DNA of 18,132 bases from JAGLYZ01 sp049642725. GTDB taxonomy: Bacteria; Patescibacteriota; Minisyncoccia; Minisyncoccales; JAGMDC01. Of the stretch, positions 12,069 to 18,132 are shown in pieces (the first letter of the stretch is position 1; each line of letters opens with the position of its first letter). The notes beneath the pieces were generated by a model. The model was not told the DNA's origin and did no database searches. It saw only the letters and a list, made by a program, of their open reading frames with translations. The stretch covers positions 1 to 18,132 of the forward strand of contig JBARPC010000012.1 of the NCBI GenBank assembly GCA_049642725.1. The letters are read 5' to 3'. The position numbers and the translations under genes were made by a program.

Positions 12069-13343
12069 ATGGAGAATAAGAGTTTGAGAATTTTTTTTAT
12101 TTTTTTATTTTTTTTATTAATCTTTGCTTTTCCGCGGGACATATTGGCTAAAAATTTTTTAGAGAAAGGCAGGGACTTTTTTAATTTAGTTCAGGAGGTA
12201 AATGATAAGGATTTCCAAAAAAGGCAGAAGGCATTAGAAAAATCAAGTAATATCAAGGGAATTTATTTAACTCAATATACAGGCGGCTCAAGTTCTTCCT
12301 GGGCTAAAAGTAAAAGAAAAGAAATAAAACAACTTTTAAGAGAAACAGAACTTAATGGAGTGGTTATTGATGTAAAAGAAGTAACAGGACAAACCTTTAC
12401 TGATTCACTTAAAGAATTTATTGATGAGCTTCATAAAGATGGCTTTTGGGTTATTGCTCGGATTGTTGTTTGCCGGGATTCTTCAATGATTAATATTAAG
12501 CCAGAATGGTATCTTAAAAATTCATCTGGTTCTCTTTGGCAGGATAAGGCCGGTTATTTTTGGCTGGATCCGGCCTGTCCCGAGGTCCAGAACTATATTT
12601 TAGAAGTTTCTCAAAAAGCCGTTGATTTTGACTTTGATGAAATCCAGTTTGATTATCTCCGTTTTCCAGACAGGGGAGCATTAGAAGGGATTGTTTATCC
12701 TTGCCATAATAAGGAAAGCAAAAAAAGACAAGCAATTAATGATTTTTATTCAGCTCTTTCAGAAGATTTAAGAAATTACAAAAAAGATATTATTCTTTCC
12801 GTTGACCTTTTCGGTTTGGTAGCGCAATATTTTAATATTTCAGAAACAGGACAGAATGCTTCAGATACATTGGGAAAGTTTGATTATATTTCCTTTATGC
12901 TTTATCCAAGCCATTTTTTTAATGGTTTTGTCGTCCAAAAAGATTTAAAAAGGAATCTGCCGGCTCTTTATTTTTCTTCACCGTCCAATCATCCTTATGA
13001 AGTTGTTCATAGAACGGTTTTAAACGCTTCTGACTATATTTCTTCTTTTTATTCTAAACCAGAAGGACGTTTTCAATATAAGAAAAGCCAATCTTTTTTA
13101 TTTTTCTTGAATTATTTATTTTCCGAGTATAATATTTTTCTTGAGGAAAATAAGAAAAACAAAAGCAGGATTCGTCCATGGCTTCAGGACTTTGACTTAA
13201 AAAAAGACAGCCAGCAGGGAATTTGTTATGATGCCGAGAAGGTAAGAGCGCAAATCAAAGCAAGCGAGGATGCCGGCGCTTCGGGCTGGCTGTTATGGAA
13301 TCCATGGAATGTGTACACCAAAGAAGCGTTAAATCCATATTAA
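12069..13343 (+). CDS. Secreted DUF4015 family glycoside hydrolase-like protein
   Basis: 424 residues with an N-terminal signal/anchor (FFIFLFFLLIFAFP, ~9-22). The rest reads as the DUF4015 TIM-barrel-like family: GIYLTQYTGG (64-73), NGVVIDVKE (96-104), DGFWVIARIVVCRD (124-137), FWLDPACPEVQNYILEV (164-180), DEIQFDYLRFP (190-200), DYISFMLYPSHF, and a C-terminal SGWLLWNPWNVYTKEA. Family members are annotated as putative glycosidases; acidic residues at strand ends (D101, D190/E191, D195) are candidate active-site positions. It probably acts on extracellular or wall polysaccharide. The ATG follows the stop of the ClpC-like gene after one base, so the two are almost certainly co-transcribed. An insertion of ~35 residues rich in Ser, Lys and aromatics (SDYISSFYSKPEGRFQYKKS onwards) separates the barrel end from its final motif. 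Confidence 0.85.
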   Translation: MENKSLRIFFIFLFFLLIFAFPRDILAKNFLEKGRDFFNLVQEVNDKDFQKRQKALEKSSNIKGIYLTQYTGGSSSSWAKSKRKEIKQLLRETELNGVVIDVKEVTGQTFTDSLKEFIDELHKDGFWVIARIVVCRDSSMINIKPEWYLKNSSGSLWQDKAGYFWLDPACPEVQNYILEVSQKAVDFDFDEIQFDYLRFPDRGALEGIVYPCHNKESKKRQAINDFYSALSEDLRNYKKDIILSVDLFGLVAQYFNISETGQNASDTLGKFDYISFMLYPSHFFNGFVVQKDLKRNLPALYFSSPSNHPYEVVHRTVLNASDYISSFYSKPEGRFQYKKSQSFLFFLNYLFSEYNIFLEENKKNKSRIRPWLQDFDLKKDSQQGICYDAEKVRAQIKASEDAGASGWLLWNPWNVYTKEALNPY

Positions 13344-13385
13344 ATAGTTTAAAATTTTTAATTGAAAATTAGAAATTTTAGTTTT

Positions 13386-14321
13386 ATGTCTCAAAAAATA
13401 ATTACAATAATTTATTTCTCTCTTATTATAACCGCATCAATATTATTTAGTTTACTCTATGTTCAGTCCTGGGATCCAATGTGGAATCCTTTTAGAGCAA
13501 GTCCTAATGTGGTTATAGCTGAAATGGGCGTTAAAATGGCGCAAGTGAAAACCTGTCATAGCGCTCTTGATTTTGAGATTGGGATAAAAAATGAAGAAGA
13601 ATTTAATATTAACGGAAATATTAAAGTAGAGGCGGATATTACTGATTCTGACAGTATAAAGTCAGCAACAGAATTTAAATTCTATTTTACGGCTGAAGGA
13701 ATGGAATTATCATTGGCTGGCGAGAACAAAACTATAGATGATGTTAGCTATTTTAAGCTTACTACTATTCCAGCTTTTCCTTATTTAGATGATTTTAAAA
13801 ATCAATGGGTTAAGATAGACCAAGAAAGCTTAGGGAAAATAGCCGGAGAAGAATATCAGCCGCAAAAAGAGGACCAGAAAATGGAAGAATTAATAGAGGA
13901 TATAAAAGAAGTATTAGGGAAAGCAAAGATGTTTAAAGTGAAAGAGGAATTAGCAGATGAAGAAATCAATAATCAAAAAGTATATCATTATATGGTGGTT
14001 TTAGATAAGGAGGGAATAAAAGTATTAATTCCAGAAATTATTGAGAAAATGGCAGAATATACTCCTGAATTAGAAGAATTTTATAAGGAATTAGATGATT
14101 TTTTTGAAAAAACTGGAGAGATTGATGCTGAAATCTGGATTGGTAAAAAAGATAAATTGCCTTATAGGATTAAATTTGAAAAAGAAATAGACATCAGCAA
14201 GTTTGATGAAACCCAGGATGGGATAATTATTATTAAAGCAAATATAGAAATGTCTGCCTTTGACCAGCCAAAAAATATTGAAGCGCCCCAAAATTTTAAA
14301 ACCATTGACAGCCCCTTTTAA
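13386..14321 (+). CDS. Membrane-anchored extracytoplasmic protein, unknown (LolA/LppX-like fold possible)
   Basis: 311 residues from the ATG at 13386; a TTG at 13362 would only add eight residues before the helix. The N-terminal helix (IITIIYFSLIITASILFSLLYV) is followed by a ~280-residue domain with alternating amphipathic strands: ALDFEIGIKNEEEFNINGNIKVEADI, SATEFKFYFTAEGMELSLAGENKT, VSYFKLTTIP, WVKIDQESLG, then a helical acidic part and KVYHYMVVLDKEG, IDAEIWIGKKDKLPYRIKFEKEI. This order, small strands reporting a mean effect on a ligand-like cavity, is what I expect of LolA/LppX-like or DUF6612-type lipoprotein domains, but no lipobox cysteine is present. Assignment is tentative. It follows the DUF4015 gene on the same strand. 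Confidence 0.6.
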   Translation: MSQKIITIIYFSLIITASILFSLLYVQSWDPMWNPFRASPNVVIAEMGVKMAQVKTCHSALDFEIGIKNEEEFNINGNIKVEADITDSDSIKSATEFKFYFTAEGMELSLAGENKTIDDVSYFKLTTIPAFPYLDDFKNQWVKIDQESLGKIAGEEYQPQKEDQKMEELIEDIKEVLGKAKMFKVKEELADEEINNQKVYHYMVVLDKEGIKVLIPEIIEKMAEYTPELEEFYKELDDFFEKTGEIDAEIWIGKKDKLPYRIKFEKEIDISKFDETQDGIIIIKANIEMSAFDQPKNIEAPQNFKTIDSPF

Positions 14322-14396
14322 TTTTGAGAAAATTAAAGTAAAGTAATAAGATGATTAAACATGCCTCCACAAATCCTTATGTTATAACAAAACTAT

Positions 14397-14732
14397 ATGA
14401 ATAAAGATTTTAGCGAGTTAATTGAATATTTAGATAAGAAGTTTGAGAAAACAACCACCAAAGAAAATTTGGCTGATTTGGTAACCCTTGAGGAATTTAA
14501 TAAAAGAATGGGTAATTTTGAAAAAGAATTTAAGGATTTTAAAAACGAATCTTTAACTAATCAAGACGTGATGCTTAAAAAAATAGATACGCTTTTTACT
14601 GAAAAGACAGTTAAAGAATATCAAGAGAAAAAAGAAAAGAAATTATTGGCTATTATTATTAAATCTTTAAAAGAGCATCGTATTTTGTCCTCAAAGGAAT
14701 TAGAGGAAATTGCTCAATTAGAGATATTTTAA
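14397..14732 (+). CDS. Small coiled-coil protein
   Basis: 111 residues, highly charged and helical: SELIEYLDKKFEKTTTKENLADLVTLEEF, then heptad-like MGNFEKEFKDFKNESLTNQDVMLKKIDTL and KTVKEYQEKKEKKLLAIII, ending in SSKELEEIAQLEIF. There is no signal peptide or membrane helix, so it should be cytoplasmic. Small coiled-coil proteins of this type are common in Patescibacteria, but no function is known to me. A terminator at 14870 closes the transcript. Confidence 0.65.
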   Translation: MNKDFSELIEYLDKKFEKTTTKENLADLVTLEEFNKRMGNFEKEFKDFKNESLTNQDVMLKKIDTLFTEKTVKEYQEKKEKKLLAIIIKSLKEHRILSSKELEEIAQLEIF

Positions 14733-14771
14733 GATGAACAAATACAATTTTGAACAAATTATAACTTACAC

Positions 14772-14792
14772 GAGAGAGAGAGAGAGAGAGAG
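14772..14792 (+). repeat. GA dinucleotide microsatellite
   Basis: 21 bases of uninterrupted GA alternation in non-coding DNA 40 bases after the coiled-coil gene. Such tracts are prone to slippage. It lies too far from the next start codon to affect its translation directly. Confidence 0.9.
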
Positions 14793-14804
14793 TAATTCGC
14801 GCTT

Positions 14805-14835
14805 GCCCCGAAGCGAACTTGTTCTGCTTTGGGGC
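14805..14835. repeat. Hairpin element in the intergenic region
   Basis: GCCCCGAAGC (14805-14814) pairs with GCTTTGGGGC (14826-14835, one G-T pair); GAAC/GTTC continues the stem inside (14815-14818, 14821-14824) with one bulged T. It is G+C-rich in an AT-rich spacer and has no T run. It is probably a dispersed palindromic repeat rather than a terminator. Confidence 0.65.
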
Positions 14836-14869
14836 TTGCCGAGTTTTGATTACAATAAATTTTTCTAAC

Positions 14870-14896
14870 AAAACACTATTTTAACAGTGTTTTTTT
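14870..14896 (+). terminator. Rho-independent terminator
   Basis: AAAACACT (14870-14877) pairs with AGTGTTTT (14886-14893) around ATTTTAAC, running into a T tract ending at 14896. It separates the 9136-14732 operon from the giant surface protein gene. Confidence 0.75.
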
Positions 14897-14953
14897 GTTT
14901 TGAATTTTATATTGTAATTTTTCATTTTTCACTTTTAATTTTTAATTTGAAAC

Positions 14954-17900
14954 ATGCTCATCTACGATATTGTTCCTCCATCTAAAATAATTCAACAAAA
15001 TCAACGAAAAAAGAAAATTCGGGTTTTGGATATTTTGAAGCCAACCTTGTCTTTGTGGTTAGTTGTTTTGTTAATTCTCCAAATCCTCGCAGGGGTTTTG
15101 TTTTTGCCTCCAATCCAGGAAGCAATGGCCGCTGATTGGTATAACTCTGACTGGGGTTATCGCCGGGAAATTACGGTTACTACTGATGAGTCAGTAGGTA
15201 CGCCAGCGGATTATCAGGTTTTAGTTACGCTTACCACAGCAACGATGGGCAGTCCCTCCTATACTAATGTTAATGCTGATGGGTCAGATATATTCTTTAC
15301 TAATACAAACGGAACCAGCCCAATAGATTATTGGATTGAGACATGGGATAATACCGGAGACAGCAAGATTTGGGTAGAGGTGCCTGACGCTATAGACGCA
15401 AACAGCAGTAAGACAATCTATATGTATTATGGCTATTCAGAGGCGAGTTCTGCGAGCAACGGAACGAACACCTTTGAGTTCTTTGATGATTTTGAAGATA
15501 TAGAAGAAGTTGCTGTTGCTGTTGCGTTTGGACAAATTAATAGTGTTGAATATGGTAATCATGATGTAAGTCAGTGTCAAGAAGCAGTTGCTGATTTTAA
15601 TGCTTGGAATCCCGACTTTGTTATTTCATTGGGTGATATTATTAACAGATATGAAAGTAATCACGACCAGTCTTTAGCTGACCTCGATGTGATAGAAGCA
15701 GTTTATGATGATCTAACAATGAACCGTTACTATGCTTTAGGTAATCACGAGCTCGATTATATTTCAAAATCTGAATTCTTTGCTCATACGGGAATGAATG
15801 AAAAATACTATTCGTTCGATGTAGGTAATTTTCATTTCATAGTTCTTGATCCATGTTTCAGGTCAGATGATGATAGCGATGATTATGACTCTGGCAATTT
15901 TGATTGGGGGGTAGGTTATGTCCCTCCTGGGGAGCGTACCTGGCTTACGAATGACTTGAGTGCCACAAGTAAAAAAACAATTGTTTTTTGTGAATATAAT
16001 TTGGATGGTGGTGATTACGGTATTATTAATCATGCTGCTGTAAGATCGATTTTCGAGGCTTCGGGTAAGGTGCTTTACGTTTTTGGGGCGCATAGTGGCA
16101 CAAATGGTAAAACAACCATTAATGGGATTGAGTATTATAGATTGCGATCTTCTAGCGAGAGTCCTACTAATGCTTATGCAAAAATAAGAATTTACACTGA
16201 TAATTCAATTTATATTGAAGGCATTGGAGAACAAACCACTTGGGGAAGTCCACCCGTCACCAGTCTTGACTGGGATAAATGGGAGCAGATGATCGGCACC
16301 CAAGGAGATGGGGTCAGTGTTGCTAACTCGATATTCACATTCACAGGTGCTTCTGGCATTTACAGAGAAGTGTTAGCAAAGAGCAGCTATTATTCGTCTC
16401 CTGTGGTATTTGAGTTCTATGCGAAGAAGGCGGAAGCTGGAGATGCTGAGAGTATTGGTATTTCTAATTATGAAAACTTTGAAGTAGGGACTATAGACTT
16501 AGGAGGCTGGTATGCCAACCCAAGTCGAAGTTACAGGACATATAATGATGGATATGCAGCAAGTGGTGTTGATAGTAGAATCTCAGACCTAAGTGACACT
16601 TACCATAAGCTTAAAATCGAATATATCAGCTCAACCAGTATCAAATACTATGAGGACGGTGTTTTTAAACTGGAGCGTACTGAAACCGATGACGTTCCAG
16701 ATGAGGATATGGGGTTTGCAGTTATTACCCTAAGCGCAAGTTCCATAACCTACCTAGACTATGTTTTCGTCCGCAAATACGCCTCGCCTGAGCCGACGAC
16801 GAGTGTGGGGGGTGAAACAGCGCTACCAAGCATTCAATTCACCTCAACCAGTTCCAGTGGAGCAGAATCATCAACTCCAGCTCAATTAGAACTAACCTTA
16901 TCAGCCGTTTTTGGCGAAAATGTTACCGTAGATTACGCGGTTACCAACGGCACTGCCACTGGCAGTGGAACAGATTACACTTTGGCAAGCGGCACAGCCA
17001 CTATTACTGCCGGCAATACTACCACCGCCATTGACGCAACTTTTGATATTATTGATGATTCCATAGATGAATCAGATGAAACCATTGAGGTTACTATTTC
17101 TAATCCTGTTAATGCCAGTTTAGGGACTAATACTGTTCATACATACACTATCACTGACAATGACACTGCCGGAGTAACTGTCACTGAATCAGCCGACTCT
17201 ACAGATATTACTGAAGCAGGTTCAACAGATACCTATGATGTAGTTTTAACCAGCGAACCAACCAGTGATGTAGTTATCACTATTAGTCCGGACAGTCAAA
17301 CCACCACTAATCCTACTTCTTTAACCTTTACCTCGGCTAACTGGGACACTGCTCAAACTGTTACAGTCACCGCAATAGATGATGATGTGGCTGAAGGAAA
17401 TCATACCAGCACTATTACTCATTCATCTGCCAGCGATGACGTTGATTACAACGGCATCTCTATTTCCAGCGTAACAGCCAATATCACTGACAATGACACG
17501 GCCGGCATTACTGTTGACCCGACCTCTGGTCTTGTCACCACAGAAGCTGGAGGCACAGACACTTTCACCGTTGTTTTGACTTCCGAACCAACAGCTGATG
17601 TTAGCATTAGTTTATCAAGTTCAGACACCAGCGAAGGAACTGTCAGCCCTTCTTCTTTGACTTTCACCTCGGCTAATTGGAGCACCCAGCAGACAGTGAC
17701 CGTAACAGGAGTGAACGACAATGTAGATGACGGCGATATTGGCTACACTATTGTCACTGCCGCGGCTTCCAGCTCTGACGCTAATTACAATAATTTAGAC
17801 CCTGACGATGTGGCGTTGACTAATAGCGATGATGATGAACCGGCGTCTTCTGGTGGAGGCGGTTTGCCGTCAGGAGCGTATAATCCGCCTGCTTCGCCTT

Positions 17901-18132
17901 CTCCTTCTTCTCAAAATCCTCAAGGAGAATTCAAGGTTTTAATCAATAATGATGAGGAATATACAAATGACAGAATTGTAACTCTTAGCTTAAACGGAGG
18001 TCCTGACGCCAAAAGAATGGCTATTTCTGAAAATGCTGATTTTTACGGCGCAGGCCAGGAAGCTTATCAAACAACAAGAACCTGGACATTAACCGAGAAT
18101 GAGGAAGAAAAAACCATTTACGTTAAGTTCTA
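14954..18132 (+). CDS. Giant surface protein: DUF2341, inserted metallophosphoesterase-like domain, LamG-like, Calx-beta repeats (3' end outside window)
   Basis: Open for ~1059 codons to the right edge. A signal/anchor helix (~34-52) ends at EAMA59, followed by DUF2341 (~62-182: WYNSDWGYRREITV, DYWIETWDN, TIYMYYGYSEASSASNGTNT, FFDDFED). Residues ~183-436 are calcineurin-like phosphoesterase in pattern: SLGDIINRY (G227 D228 N231), GNHE (263-266), VLYVFGAHSGTNG (H380). Then SLDWDKW (437-443) opens a LamG-like domain to ~615 (KLKIEYISSTSIKYYEDGVFK). Calx-beta-type repeats follow at ~624-737, ~738-848 and ~848-957, the first two ending in ITDNDTAG, then a GGGG linker and the start of a domain (FKVLINNDEEY... 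KTIYVKF) usual in Parcubacterial adhesin-like proteins. Probably a cell-surface or adhesion protein. There is no Shine-Dalgarno. The start is chosen because it directly precedes the basic segment and helix. Confidence 0.85.
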   Translation, partial: MLIYDIVPPSKIIQQNQRKKKIRVLDILKPTLSLWLVVLLILQILAGVLFLPPIQEAMAADWYNSDWGYRREITVTTDESVGTPADYQVLVTLTTATMGSPSYTNVNADGSDIFFTNTNGTSPIDYWIETWDNTGDSKIWVEVPDAIDANSSKTIYMYYGYSEASSASNGTNTFEFFDDFEDIEEVAVAVAFGQINSVEYGNHDVSQCQEAVADFNAWNPDFVISLGDIINRYESNHDQSLADLDVIEAVYDDLTMNRYYALGNHELDYISKSEFFAHTGMNEKYYSFDVGNFHFIVLDPCFRSDDDSDDYDSGNFDWGVGYVPPGERTWLTNDLSATSKKTIVFCEYNLDGGDYGIINHAAVRSIFEASGKVLYVFGAHSGTNGKTTINGIEYYRLRSSSESPTNAYAKIRIYTDNSIYIEGIGEQTTWGSPPVTSLDWDKWEQMIGTQGDGVSVANSIFTFTGASGIYREVLAKSSYYSSPVVFEFYAKKAEAGDAESIGISNYENFEVGTIDLGGWYANPSRSYRTYNDGYAASGVDSRISDLSDTYHKLKIEYISSTSIKYYEDGVFKLERTETDDVPDEDMGFAVITLSASSITYLDYVFVRKYASPEPTTSVGGETALPSIQFTSTSSSGAESSTPAQLELTLSAVFGENVTVDYAVTNGTATGSGTDYTLASGTATITAGNTTTAIDATFDIIDDSIDESDETIEVTISNPVNASLGTNTVHTYTITDNDTAGVTVTESADSTDITEAGSTDTYDVVLTSEPTSDVVITISPDSQTTTNPTSLTFTSANWDTAQTVTVTAIDDDVAEGNHTSTITHSSASDDVDYNGISISSVTANITDNDTAGITVDPTSGLVTTEAGGTDTFTVVLTSEPTADVSISLSSSDTSEGTVSPSSLTFTSANWSTQQTVTVTGVNDNVDDGDIGYTIVTAAASSSDANYNNLDPDDVALTNSDDDEPASSGGGGLPSGAYNPPASPSPSSQNPQGEFKVLINNDEEYTNDRIVTLSLNGGPDAKRMAISENADFYGAGQEAYQTTRTWTLTENEEEKTIYVKF

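Noticed and set aside
13362..13385. TTG start eight codons upstream for the membrane-anchored protein
   Set aside because: The ATG at 13386 directly precedes the membrane helix and no ribosome site favours TTG.
15863..16093. Minus-strand ORF of 76 codons within the phosphoesterase-like domain
   Set aside because: The plus-strand frame is continuous with recognisable motifs across this stretch; the minus ORF is a shadow.

Overview
The window looks like a piece of a Candidate Phyla Radiation (Patescibacteria, Parcubacteria-like) chromosome. This is inferred from AT-rich DNA, closely packed genes mostly without Shine-Dalgarno sequences, a tRNA gene with no encoded CCA, and a gene repertoire typical of that group: pilin-like proteins, a membrane-anchored ClpC-like ATPase, a DUF4015 glycosidase-like protein, a PP2C-like/beta-propeller fusion and huge DUF2341/Calx-beta surface proteins. 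The standard genetic code fits all frames.

Layout. 1-2326: the C-terminal part of a very acidic Glu/Pro protein, then a secreted TasA-like/fibronectin-III protein with a five-helix membrane C-terminus, closed by two terminators. 2341-3453: a MNT/HEPN toxin-antitoxin operon with two phased operator palindromes. 3461-5580: two genes transcribed away from each other, an unknown zinc-ribbon protein (-) and a secreted Cys-rich protein with a CTERM-like tail (+). They share a mirror-image promoter and have strong Shine-Dalgarno sites, unlike the rest, so this may be a transferred island. 5614-7170 (-): a PP2C-like/TM/beta-propeller protein carrying a palindromic element inside its frame. 7210-7281: tRNA-Val(CAC).

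7312-9201 is a tandem duplication. Each unit holds a type IV pilin-like gene, a small single-TM protein and the start of a third membrane protein gene. The third gene is truncated in copy 1 and intact in copy 2. The pilin N-termini and the flanking sequences are conserved, but the pilin bodies have diverged. 9136-14732 continues as a likely operon: a multi-TM protein, a TM-anchored double-AAA+ ClpC-like protein with a degenerate D1 P-loop and no recognisable pore loops, a secreted DUF4015 protein, a membrane-anchored unknown and a small coiled-coil protein. 14954-18132 is the first ~1059 codons of a giant surface protein in which a metallophosphoesterase-like domain is inserted between DUF2341 and a LamG-like domain, followed by Calx-beta-type repeats.

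Most of the genes encode envelope or surface proteins. The best candidate for an undescribed system is the pilin/small-TM pair plus TM protein plus membrane ClpC-like ATPase plus DUF4015 cluster. A second theme is a set of palindromes at gene ends that share the apex CGAGRACNGTYCTCG, with one compensatory base change.
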